The notes under the pieces were generated by a model. That model saw only the letters and a program-made list of their open reading frames with translations, was not told the DNA's origin and did not search any database. Shown here piece after piece: positions 7,055-13,381 of a DNA stretch of 13,381 bases. The translations under genes and the position numbers were made by a program. The first letter of the stretch is position 1. Each line of letters starts with the position of its first letter. This DNA is from Desulfobacteraceae bacterium (lineage in GTDB: Bacteria > Desulfobacterota > DSM-4660 > Desulfatiglandales > JALVMZ01): positions 1 to 13,381 of the forward strand of contig JALVMZ010000314.1 of assembly GCA_027032655.1 (NCBI GenBank), in the 5' to 3' direction.

Positions 7055-7747
7055 TTATGACCTTTTTATGTGTCTTATTCCACCTGCACCCGATACAATC
7101 ACATCGGTTGCAAGTCCTATGAAAAGTCCATGTGCCATAATTCCTGCCCTTGCATCCAGTATGTTTGAAAGGCCCTCTATATCCTCAATGGGGCCAAGGT
7201 TACACTCAAGTATATAATTTCCCTGATCAGTCTCAAATGGGGTGCTGTCTTCTTTTAACCTGAGCTTTACATGGGCACCAATGGATTTAAGAAACCTCTC
7301 CTCTGTCCCATAGCCAAATGGAATTACCTCCACAGGCAGATAGAACCTGGTGCCAAGGCGTTCTGTTATTTTTGTCTCATCCACTATTATGATGTTTCTC
7401 TTGCTTGCCTGTGCTATGATCTTTTCTCTCAGAAGTGCGCCCCCCCCACCTTTAATGAGATTGAGGTCATTATCAACTTCATCAGCACCGTCAACTGTGA
7501 CATCTATTTCAGAATACTCTTTAAGGTCACCAAGGGGTATTCCCTGTTCAATGGAGATTTTCTCGGTTTCCCTCGAACTTGGGATACCCACTATATCCTT
7601 TAACTCCCCATCTCTTATCATCTTCCCCAGGAACTCAAGCGCATATTTAACAGTGCTGCCGGTTCCCAGTCCCACCACCATACCTGACTTGATATGGCTT
7701 ACGGCCTCTTTTGCAGACTGCATCTTGAATCTCTCCAGCTCATTCAT
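7055..7747 (-). CDS. rpiA: Ribose-5-phosphate isomerase A
   Basis: Cytoplasmic enzyme of the non-oxidative pentose phosphate pathway that interconverts ribose 5-phosphate and ribulose 5-phosphate. Its 230 residues are the usual family length. Visible motifs are the N-terminal phosphate loop GLGTGSTVKYA (26-36), the catalytic VDGADEVD (85-92), LIKGGGGALLREK (97-109), and the C-terminal GIMAHGLFIG. D86, D89, K99 and E108 correspond, with a constant offset of five, to D81, D84, K94 and E103 of the E. coli enzyme, so it should be active. The ATG follows the pgi stop by 11 bases, with AAGGA/GGGGA ribosome-site sequence overlapping the pgi stop, which indicates one transcript with translational coupling. 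A run of eight G lies in the codons of the GGGG loop. The pseudocaspase gene begins 65 bases downstream on the same strand and could belong to the same transcript. Confidence 0.96.
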   Translation of the reverse strand: MNELERFKMQSAKEAVSHIKSGMVVGLGTGSTVKYALEFLGKMIRDGELKDIVGIPSSRETEKISIEQGIPLGDLKEYSEIDVTVDGADEVDNDLNLIKGGGGALLREKIIAQASKRNIIIVDETKITERLGTRFYLPVEVIPFGYGTEERFLKSIGAHVKLRLKEDSTPFETDQGNYILECNLGPIEDIEGLSNILDARAGIMAHGLFIGLATDVIVSGAGGIRHIKRS

Positions 7748-7758
7748 GGCATTATCCC

Positions 7759-9477
7759 CTATCCTTCAATGTTCTTAATGCAATTTATTAATCGATTCAT
7801 CCCATCTTCGAACTCTGAAGGCATATCTATTCTTATTACCCTCCTTCCCCTTTCTTTCAATGCCAGATAGTCTCCCATTGCCTGAGCCATGATAAGGGTT
7901 TGAAATCCATAACTTCTTTCAGGAATCGGAATATCTCTATCTCCCTTATGGGTGATTACAACAAATAACCCCTTACCTCCATCTCCTTTGTGAAGCTGAC
8001 CCGTAGAATGGAGATATCTTGGACCATAGCTGGCTGTGGTCACAATCCCTGTCCTTTCTCTCACCACAATCCTCAAATCCTCAATAAGTTGATCAATTCT
8101 ATCATTTATTGGAAGGTAGGCCATTATTGATATATAGTCTCCTGACCCTGCCTGAGCCAAGAATGATTCAACCGCATGAGATAGGCTACCCATCTTAAAT
8201 TCTCCTGATAAACCATACAGGGAGATACCATCCTCCATGATTATAGGAGGTTCAACGTAAAAGGGCTCTTTTCTCCCCCACGCCGAGATAATCTCAGAGG
8301 TCCTCTTTTTGGCAAGCTCCACATTGGGCTGGTCAAAGGGATTTATCCCTAATACTGCGCCTGCCATGGCAGTTGCCATCTCCCATCTGTAAAACTCCGA
8401 AAAGATGTCATAGATGTCTTCAAGTTGAATTATAATAACAGGATGGCCGCTTTTACTCAGATTTTGAAGGTGTTCCTCTGGCAGAGGATCAGAACTGCCT
8501 CTTACTCTAAAATACACAATTACCTGATCATCTCCAGTATTGAATGAAATTAATTTCTTTTCAGGAACAGGTAATATCCCTTTCTGGTCTTTTCCTGTGC
8601 TCTCAGCAATCAACTGCTCAAGCCATGCAGTAATGGGAAATATCTCTGGACTCCCTGATAGTATCAACTTGTCTCTTTCTCTCAGGGAAAGTGCCCCCAG
8701 CACTGTTCCGAGGATAAGACCCGGGTTTTGAGCAAAGGATACTTCTCCGGAGCACCTGTTCATCATATCAATTGCCCTGCTCAGGGCTCTTTGAAAATCA
8801 AGTCCCATTACTGCCCCGGGAAGCATACCAAAAAAGGAAAACACTGAATACCTTCCTCCCACATCCTCTGGGGCATAAAAGATATTTTCTATCCCCCTCT
8901 CCTGAGCTAAAGGCTCAAGTTTTGAGCCCCTGTCTGTTATAATCCAGAAATTCCTGTGCGGATTATTCATCAATTCACTTAATTTGTAATAGAACAGGTC
9001 GAAAAGAGAAATGGTCTCAATGGTTCCACCTGATTTGCTTGAGACAATAAAAAGTGTATCTCTTAAATCATGCTCCTGAAGAATGGATTCTATGGAAAGT
9101 GGATGTGTGCTATCGAGGACAGTTAATCGGGGATATGCATCTGCCTTACCAAATATCTTTGAAAACACAAAAGGGGCAAGGCTACTGCCACCCATTCCAA
9201 GAAGGACACATCTCTTGAAATGGGTCTTCGCCTCATCAGATGCTGATGTAAGGGTATGATATTCAGATTGCATCCTTATGGGTAGGTCAAGCCACCCCAG
9301 TCTCTCTATTATTTCCTTTTCCTTACCTTTAAAGTCACCATCAAACCAGACTGTATGATCCTTTTTCCATATTCGTATGTGGATATTATCTGAAGAGAAT
9401 CTATTTATGGCATCTCTTATTAAAGACTCATAATGGCCCAGAAGGTATTTAACTGATGTATCTTTAAAAAACTCCAT
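7759..9477 (-). CDS. pgi: Glucose-6-phosphate isomerase, of the type found in transaldolase/PGI fusions
   Basis: Interconverts glucose 6-phosphate and fructose 6-phosphate in the cytoplasm. The 572-residue protein carries two SIS-type subdomains. Key motifs are LGMGGSSLAP (93-102), VSSKSGGTIET (145-155), the glycine-arginine turn VGGRYS (206-211), WLEQLIAESTGK (285-296, with the family's catalytic Glu region), NPFDQPNVELAKK (379-391) and GPRYLHSTGQLHKG (485-498). The N-terminal RIWKKDHTVW...RLGWL and C-terminal MGDYLALKERGRRVIRI resemble, from memory, the PGI half of bifunctional transaldolase/PGI proteins more than the classical E. coli enzyme. No transaldolase domain is attached or visible in the window. 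The ATG has AAGGAGT about ten bases upstream. The gene leads a probable pgi-rpiA operon, and the 76-bp gap to the divergent FKBP-like gene must hold promoters for both. Confidence 0.95.
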   Translation of the reverse strand: MEFFKDTSVKYLLGHYESLIRDAINRFSSDNIHIRIWKKDHTVWFDGDFKGKEKEIIERLGWLDLPIRMQSEYHTLTSASDEAKTHFKRCVLLGMGGSSLAPFVFSKIFGKADAYPRLTVLDSTHPLSIESILQEHDLRDTLFIVSSKSGGTIETISLFDLFYYKLSELMNNPHRNFWIITDRGSKLEPLAQERGIENIFYAPEDVGGRYSVFSFFGMLPGAVMGLDFQRALSRAIDMMNRCSGEVSFAQNPGLILGTVLGALSLRERDKLILSGSPEIFPITAWLEQLIAESTGKDQKGILPVPEKKLISFNTGDDQVIVYFRVRGSSDPLPEEHLQNLSKSGHPVIIIQLEDIYDIFSEFYRWEMATAMAGAVLGINPFDQPNVELAKKRTSEIISAWGRKEPFYVEPPIIMEDGISLYGLSGEFKMGSLSHAVESFLAQAGSGDYISIMAYLPINDRIDQLIEDLRIVVRERTGIVTTASYGPRYLHSTGQLHKGDGGKGLFVVITHKGDRDIPIPERSYGFQTLIMAQAMGDYLALKERGRRVIRIDMPSEFEDGMNRLINCIKNIEG

Positions 9478-9516
9478 CTTCTATCTACTCCTTTTATCTT
9501 ATATTATCATATTCTG

Positions 9517-9545
9517 TTGATTCTTTCCTGTATATCCATTAAAAT
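9517..9545 (+). promoter_or_regulatory. Candidate sigma-70 promoter for the SlyD-like gene
   Basis: A -35 TTGATT (9517-9522) and a -10 TAAAAT (9540-9545) are separated by exactly 17 bases. The predicted transcription start, near 9552, is only about two bases before the ATG at 9554. Confidence 0.45.
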
Positions 9546-9553
9546 TATTAAAT

Positions 9554-9922
9554 ATGAAACCCATCCAGCACATGAAAAAAATAGGCCTCAGAGTAACAAT
9601 AAAAGACATAAATGGGAACCCTTTGTTAAATTCCTCTGAATTTGATTTTATTTTTGGGATTGGCACCACAGGACTTGCTCCTTTAGAATATCTAATTGAG
9701 GGGAAATGCCAGGGTGATGAGGTTCAAATCAGGGTTGAAAACAGAGATATTACTCATATATTCGGGCACATCCCCCCTCCATTTAGCATTGAATCAATCA
9801 AAATAGACACCCCCTTTATCATTTCAATTGAGATACTGAGCGTTTCCACCCCAGAGGATAGGGAGGTGATCAGGGCACTTGCTGATATTGCCAATTGCGG
9901 TGAACATTGCTGCTGCACCTGA
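9554..9922 (+). CDS. Minimal SlyD-like FKBP peptidyl-prolyl isomerase with cysteine-rich tail
   Basis: A 122-residue cytoplasmic protein without a signal peptide. Residues 8-98 follow the SlyD/FKBP core: GLRVTIKDINGN, then SEFDFIFGIGTTGLAPLEYL (compare the SlyD pattern LDYLHGHG...GLE), EGKCQGDEVQIRV, and the last strand FIISIEILSVSTPEDREV. The insert-in-flap chaperone domain of SlyD, about 60 residues, is absent, and a short loop takes its place. The tail contains C115, H118 and C119-C121 (CGEHCCCT), resembling a shortened form of the metal-binding SlyD tail. FKBPs of this type catalyse proline isomerisation and fold client proteins; nickel binding by the tail is inference. No Shine-Dalgarno sequence precedes the ATG at 9554 or the in-frame ATG at 9572. 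The stop lies five bases from the stop of the convergent DapA-like gene. Fold assignment is fairly sure, activity is not. Confidence 0.72.
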   Translation: MKPIQHMKKIGLRVTIKDINGNPLLNSSEFDFIFGIGTTGLAPLEYLIEGKCQGDEVQIRVENRDITHIFGHIPPPFSIESIKIDTPFIISIEILSVSTPEDREVIRALADIANCGEHCCCT

Positions 9923-9927
9923 TCTCC

Positions 9928-10878
9928 TCAACGCTCCATGTAATGATCAATCAGTTCTGATAGCCTTTTCAGTCTATCATCTTTATCGTTTATATGCTGT
10001 TCAAAACAGAATGCCCCTTTTATAATCCCCCTTTTCCACAATAACTGTTTTATCAGATAAACAGGAGCCTTCTCATATATTCTAATGGCCTCCTGTATCA
10101 AACTTCCGTATTCCCATATCTGCTTCAGTTGATCAGGATAATGCTGATTCTCACTTCCAGGCTCAATAGAGGAATGTGTAATCCTGCTCCAGGGTCTCGG
10201 AAGAATATTTGCACCTATGGAGAAAACCCCGCTCAAACTTGGATGCTGGAGAAATTTTGACTCTTCTCCATCATATATTCTGAATCCGCTCTTTTTCTTT
10301 ATGGCCTTCTGATAATTCCTGACCCGTTCTAATGGGCCACAATATACCATACCCTGTATTCCATCAATGGTTACCAGCTCCTTTAAGATAGTAGTCCTTA
10401 TATTCTTCCGTTTAAATGGAATATTCAGACTGGCAATTATTTCTGGATCATTATGTATAATAAAAGGAAAATTGATCTTTTTGCAGAGCTCATTAAAATA
10501 CATAAAGAGCCCTCTGTTGCTGTGATGGTAAAGGGGGGTATCCACAAAAAAAACTGATCCCTTATATCCTGTTTTTTGAATAATATCCTTTACAGCTATA
10601 GAAAAGCTGAAGGTCTTCTCAGTATCTCTAAATGAAATCCATATAAAGATGGGAAGTTCACCTTCAAGAGCGGAAAGCACATACTCCACAAGTGATAATC
10701 TCGTCCTTTCATGAATCTTAAGCCCTTCTCCACCAATGGGGCCACCCAGCATCAGGCCATCAGCATAAGAAATAACCCAATTGATCAGTGCTTCCAGCCC
10801 CAAATGGTCTATCTTCCCCCCGGATTCAAGGGGGGTTATCAGATCAATTATCAATCCGCGGGGAGGTTTTAAAGTCAT
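9928..10878 (-). CDS. Dihydrodipicolinate synthase-family protein lacking the Schiff-base lysine
   Basis: The 316 residues follow the DapA/N-acetylneuraminate lyase TIM barrel from end to end: GLIIDLITPL...GKIDHLGLEALI at the start, the GGPIGGEG loop (45-52, normally GTTGE), PFIIHNDP (138-145, normally P.ILYNVP), DGIQGMVYCGPLERV (172-186, normally GIKE.(T/S)G...RV), then FRIYDGEES...GVFSIGANILP and APVYLIKQLLWKRG. The lysine that forms the Schiff base is Q175 and the proton-relay Tyr is H142, so the usual aldolase chemistry should not work. Its start lies 35 bases inside the end of kdsD in another frame, which indicates translational coupling and a possible link to KDO or cell-surface sugar metabolism. 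It may bind a keto-acid or sugar without cleaving it, or use another mechanism. The fold call is secure, the function unknown. The ATG at 10878 has only a distant AGAGGA. Confidence 0.82.
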   Translation of the reverse strand: MTLKPPRGLIIDLITPLESGGKIDHLGLEALINWVISYADGLMLGGPIGGEGLKIHERTRLSLVEYVLSALEGELPIFIWISFRDTEKTFSFSIAVKDIIQKTGYKGSVFFVDTPLYHHSNRGLFMYFNELCKKINFPFIIHNDPEIIASLNIPFKRKNIRTTILKELVTIDGIQGMVYCGPLERVRNYQKAIKKKSGFRIYDGEESKFLQHPSLSGVFSIGANILPRPWSRITHSSIEPGSENQHYPDQLKQIWEYGSLIQEAIRIYEKAPVYLIKQLLWKRGIIKGAFCFEQHINDKDDRLKRLSELIDHYMER

Positions 10879-11851
10879 CGTTTAATCTGAATTCCTCTCG
10901 GCCCAGAAGGTCATGAAGATGGAGAATACCTTTTACCCTCCTGGCCCTGTCAATAATTACAAGGTGCATTATCTGATAAAGCTCCATTAGAGCCAGAGCT
11001 TCTGCTGCAAGCTGGTCCTCATCAATGGTTTTTGGTGCAGGCGACATGACCTCCTCACATCTCATCTGATGAATGTCATCTGCTCTTAATAGTGCCCTTC
11101 TTAAGTCTCCATCTGTTATAATACCAAGAAGTCTTCCATCATCATCAAGAACCAAAGTAGCTCCTATACCCTTGTTATCCATCTCTTTTATAACATGTGC
11201 CATATTGGTCCCCTTTGTAACAGCAGGTATATTGTCGCCTGTTATCATAACTTCTTTTACCTTGACCCTCAGCCTTTCCCCAAGGGTTCCTCCTGGATGA
11301 AAACGCCTGAAGTCCTTTTGACTGAACTTTCTCATATTGATCAATACCACTGCCAAGGCATCACCCATCACAAGTGCTGCAGTGGTGCTGGTGGTGGGAG
11401 CAAGGCCAAGGGGGCATGCCTCCCTCTCAACCCCAACATCAATAACAACATCACTCATCTTTGCCATAATGGATTCAGTATTACCTGTAAACGCAATTAT
11501 CTTTGCCCCCATCTCTTTTAAAATGGGAATTATACTATTTATCTCCTTGGTATTACCGCTATTAGATATGGCAAGCACCACATCATTGGGTGTTACCATG
11601 CCAAGATCCCCATGAATGGCCTCCGCAGGATGCAGGAAAAGAGATGGCGTTCCTGTGCTATTGAGGGTCGCAGCTATCTTTCTTCCCACCAGTCCTGATT
11701 TTCCTATTCCAGTAAGTATTACCCTGCCCTTTGCATTCAGGATAATTTCAACAGCCTTTTCAAATTCCGGTCCAATCCTATCAATAAGACCCAATATGCC
11801 TTCGGCCTCAATGCTTATAACATTTTTTACCTGATCAATGACTTCGGACAA
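10844..11851 (-). CDS. kdsD: Arabinose-5-phosphate isomerase (KdsD/KpsF/GutQ family)
   Basis: Converts ribulose 5-phosphate to arabinose 5-phosphate, the first committed step toward KDO for lipopolysaccharide, in the cytoplasm. Domain order is typical: a SIS domain (about 35-170) with TGIGKSGLVGRKIAAT, HPAEAIHGDLG, ISNSGNT and GLAPTTSTTAALVMGDALA, the linker FHPGGTLGERL, then a CBS pair (about 200-320) with VMITGDNIP, LLGIITDGDLRR and VMSP. Start choice: AAGAAGAGG stands eight bases before a TTG at 11851, whereas the GTG at 11860 directly abuts that ribosome site. TTG is therefore preferred, though GTG would add only three residues. The C-terminus runs about 17 residues beyond the usual end of the second CBS domain, and these codons overlap the DapA-like start. 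A good promoter lies at 11896-11924. No other KDO genes are in the window. Confidence 0.94.
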   Translation of the reverse strand: MSEVIDQVKNVISIEAEGILGLIDRIGPEFEKAVEIILNAKGRVILTGIGKSGLVGRKIAATLNSTGTPSLFLHPAEAIHGDLGMVTPNDVVLAISNSGNTKEINSIIPILKEMGAKIIAFTGNTESIMAKMSDVVIDVGVEREACPLGLAPTTSTTAALVMGDALAVVLINMRKFSQKDFRRFHPGGTLGERLRVKVKEVMITGDNIPAVTKGTNMAHVIKEMDNKGIGATLVLDDDGRLLGIITDGDLRRALLRADDIHQMRCEEVMSPAPKTIDEDQLAAEALALMELYQIMHLVIIDRARRVKGILHLHDLLGREEFRLNDDFKTSPRIDN

Positions 11852-11895
11852 AAATAGCACCTCTTCTTGAGAGTATATTTTTAAAGACCTGCCAG

Positions 11896-11924
11896 AGTTT
11901 AGAAAATTTGCCCATTTCCGTCAA
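11896..11924 (-). promoter_or_regulatory. Candidate sigma-70 promoter for kdsD and the DapA-like gene
   Basis: On the minus strand TTGACG (11924-11919) and TAAACT (11901-11896) are separated by exactly 17 bases. The expected start is near 11889, leaving a leader of about 38 nt before the TTG start with its AAGAAGAGG ribosome site. I see nothing else in the rest of the 11861-12027 gap. Confidence 0.5.
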
Positions 11925-12027
11925 TATGGAAAACCTTTAAAGCTGACACACTGGTTAATATAAATGGCAGATAGTCTTTTGACTGGAAGCGGATAGGAGG
12001 AAAGACAGGGCAGTCAATGAATCATTT

Positions 12028-12672
12028 CTATAGAGCAAGGGATTCTAAAAACTCAACAAGTTTAAGGGACGCAAACTCTGAGTTTATCTCTTCCTCACTT
12101 GGTGGTTTATCCCTAATATCATCCGGTTTGAATGGTCTTATTAATTCTCTTTCAGTTTCAGTGTCAGGGGATTTGAGCCACCTTTCAATGGCCATTACTG
12201 GTCTTCTTATCTCTTCAATATCCCTCCATAAATTGTAGGTTATCTGCTCAGGAGTCCCTCCAGCTAAATGGGGGGCGGTAAAAAATCTGTCAAATACAAC
12301 AGCGAGTGGCAGTTCAGCTCCTTTTTCAATAAGTAATCTTATCTTATTAAGATATGAGACCTTATAGAGAACTGGATTCATCTCTACTGGCAATTGATCT
12401 TTCTGGATCCAAACCCCATACCTGATGCGTAAAATTCTGTTTCGTAATGCAGGATGCGGTATCCACACACTGTATTCTTTAATCTCCTCAGTATCCTGTA
12501 ATTGATGATCTGGTGGAATCACATGGGATGGAGCCAGAGAAAACACCTCTATTCTCATGCCTGGTCTCAGAGGATGAAACACTCCCTCTGAGTCAATAAA
12601 ACCCACTTCATGATGACCACAGTAAGGGCACTGTCTTGAAGTCACAATGCCTTTGTTTTTACCATTTTCCAT
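12028..12672 (-). CDS. Unrecognised protein with an N-terminal zinc-knuckle-like motif
   Basis: I do not recognise this 214-residue protein. It has no signal peptide or membrane segment. Near the N-terminus is CPYCGHHEVG (C15, C18, H20, H21), which looks like half of a zinc ribbon. No second CxxC pair follows, so a metal site would need the histidines or a second subunit. The middle (about 40-135) contains many predicted strands (MRIEVFSLAPSH, KEYSVWIPHP, RNRILRIRYGVWI). Residues 140-170 and 195-214 look helical. The gene lies on the same strand as cooS, 92 bases beyond its stop, with the cooS terminator between. Only 31 bases separate that terminator's U tract from the ATG at 12672, and no clear ribosome site is visible. 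It could be expressed by read-through or from a promoter overlapping the terminator. The length, coding character and placement support a real gene. Confidence 0.7.
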   Translation of the reverse strand: MENGKNKGIVTSRQCPYCGHHEVGFIDSEGVFHPLRPGMRIEVFSLAPSHVIPPDHQLQDTEEIKEYSVWIPHPALRNRILRIRYGVWIQKDQLPVEMNPVLYKVSYLNKIRLLIEKGAELPLAVVFDRFFTAPHLAGGTPEQITYNLWRDIEEIRRPVMAIERWLKSPDTETERELIRPFKPDDIRDKPPSEEEINSEFASLKLVEFLESLAL

Positions 12673-12703
12673 GAGTTGGGACTAATTTCACTCAATGTAT
12701 AGA

Positions 12704-12756
12704 ATAAAAAAATATCCCGATCCAGAGGCAGTTGCCTTGAAAAGGATCGGGATATT
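12704..12756 (-). terminator. Rho-independent terminator of cooS
   Basis: A perfect 13-bp inverted repeat, AATATCCCGATCC (12711-12723) and GGATCGGGATATT (12744-12756), encloses a 20-nt loop. The loop itself contains a 5-bp stem, AGGCA (12726-12730) and TGCCT (12733-12737). On the minus strand the stem is followed directly by a U-rich tract (complement of 12704-12711). It begins nine bases after the cooS stop. There is no U tract on the other side, so it acts only on leftward transcription. Confidence 0.9.
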
Positions 12757-12764
12757 ATGAATCA

Positions 12765-13381
12765 CTAAGCTGCTTCCAGTTCCCTTCTTGCGGCCATATC
12801 CACAAGCACCCTTTCTCTTGCCTTGTCAATACCAAGGGCCTTACGCTTCTTATCAATATGCTCTATCATCATACGGGCCATCTCGTAAGGATCAACAGCA
12901 AATCCCCATTTCCCAAATCCCAGGGATTCAAGTCCTTCTGTGAGGAGCTTATACCACTTTGTTTCTTTCACAATTGGAAATGTTACTCCAAATACTGTGA
13001 ACACACCTGATGCCACAAAATACTGACCAATACATACTGCCTTCTCACTCATCCACTCAGGTGCTGCACCTGCCACTGGTAAATCTGCAATACTCTCTCC
13101 CAGTCCACCGGTCTTTACCATCTCTGCACATGCGATAAGGATTCTGCTATTATCCACACATGAACCGCACCCAAGGACAGGTGGCATACCCACTGCTTCA
13201 CATACCTCTCTGAGACCGGGTCCTGCCAGATGTGCAGCTTCAGGTGTCAGAAATCCGTTCTTTGCAAGTGCAATCTGACTGCATCCTGTCTGAACCACAA
13301 GCACATCATTTTTAATGAGTTCTCTTACCAGCTCCACATGCACCCAGTCCTGTTTCATCCTGGGATTTGTGCATCCAACCA
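12765..13381 (-). CDS. cooS: Anaerobic Ni carbon-monoxide dehydrogenase catalytic subunit, C-terminal part (5' end outside window)
   Basis: This is the end of the Ni-Fe-S carbon-monoxide dehydrogenase (CooS/AcsA), which interconverts CO and CO2 in CO oxidation or the Wood-Ljungdahl pathway. The frame is open to the right edge, and the extra codons give VGCTNPR before the Met at 13358, so that Met is internal. Conserved blocks in order are GCTNPRMKQDWVHVEL, LIKNDVLVVQTGCSQ, ALAKNGFLTPEAA, PPVLGCGSCVDNSRI, PVAGAAPEWMSEKAV, GVTFPIV and a C-terminal helical tail. The Cys residues in GCTNPR, TGCSQ, GSCVDNS and KAVCIG lie in regions that hold cluster C ligands; the remaining ligands are outside the window. 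The block before GSCVD is usually HMG in proteins I remember, but is GCG here. Whether this is a CooS monofunctional enzyme or the AcsA partner of acetyl-CoA synthase depends on genes beyond the edge. Confidence 0.95.
   Translation of the reverse strand, partial: VGCTNPRMKQDWVHVELVRELIKNDVLVVQTGCSQIALAKNGFLTPEAAHLAGPGLREVCEAVGMPPVLGCGSCVDNSRILIACAEMVKTGGLGESIADLPVAGAAPEWMSEKAVCIGQYFVASGVFTVFGVTFPIVKETKWYKLLTEGLESLGFGKWGFAVDPYEMARMMIEHIDKKRKALGIDKARERVLVDMAARRELEAA

Noticed and set aside
12017..12238. Plus-strand open frame with AGGAGG upstream
   Set aside because: The AGGAGG is about 18 bases from the ATG, and the frame lies almost entirely opposite the zinc-knuckle gene with no recognisable protein motif.

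Overview
The window looks like chromosomal DNA from an anaerobic Gram-negative bacterium, most likely a Desulfobacterota (delta-proteobacterial) or similar lineage. The evidence is a nickel carbon-monoxide dehydrogenase C-terminus at the right edge, a KDO/LPS-pathway arabinose-5-phosphate isomerase, two exported proteins with N-terminal signal or anchor segments, and a cyclase/TolB-like/TPR protein of a type I associate with delta-proteobacteria. The taxonomic call is inference. There is no rRNA, tRNA, CRISPR array, insertion sequence or phage gene. Genes are closely packed, and no gene-free stretch exceeds about 170 bases.

Layout, left to right. (1) 2-1981, +: an ABC-F translation-type ATPase (Uup-like), cut by the left edge. 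(2) 1997-3868, -: a membrane-anchored class III nucleotide-cyclase homologue with TolB/FlgO-like and TPR regions, convergent with the ABC-F gene over a shared 8-bp hairpin. (3) 3987-4991, +: an exported six-bladed propeller of the arylsulfotransferase type, divergent from the cyclase gene. (4) 5010-6989, -: an exported caspase-fold protein whose catalytic His and Cys are both Gln, followed by a long Lys/Glu/Pro linker and a DUF1566 domain. (5) 7055-9477, -: rpiA and pgi, closely spaced and probably co-transcribed, possibly on into the pseudocaspase gene. (6) 9554-9922, +: a minimal SlyD-like FKBP with a cysteine-rich tail. (7) 9928-11851, -: kdsD followed by an overlapping dihydrodipicolinate-synthase-like gene that lacks the Schiff-base lysine. 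(8) 12028-12672, -: an unrecognised protein with one zinc-knuckle motif. (9) 12765-13381, -: the C-terminal part of CooS/AcsA, ending in a strong intrinsic terminator.

Working together: pgi, rpiA and kdsD are three sugar-phosphate isomerases that connect hexose phosphate, ribose/ribulose 5-phosphate and arabinose 5-phosphate, the KDO precursor. The less ordinary content is a set of proteins that keep a known fold but have lost or exchanged key active-site residues: the Gln/Gln pseudocaspase, the lysine-less DapA homologue overlapping kdsD, and a cyclase homologue whose base-recognition Lys/Asp pair appears charge-inverted. The exported propeller and pseudocaspase lie tail to tail beside the cyclase. 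This may be a surface or sensing module, but nothing in the sequence proves that these genes function together.
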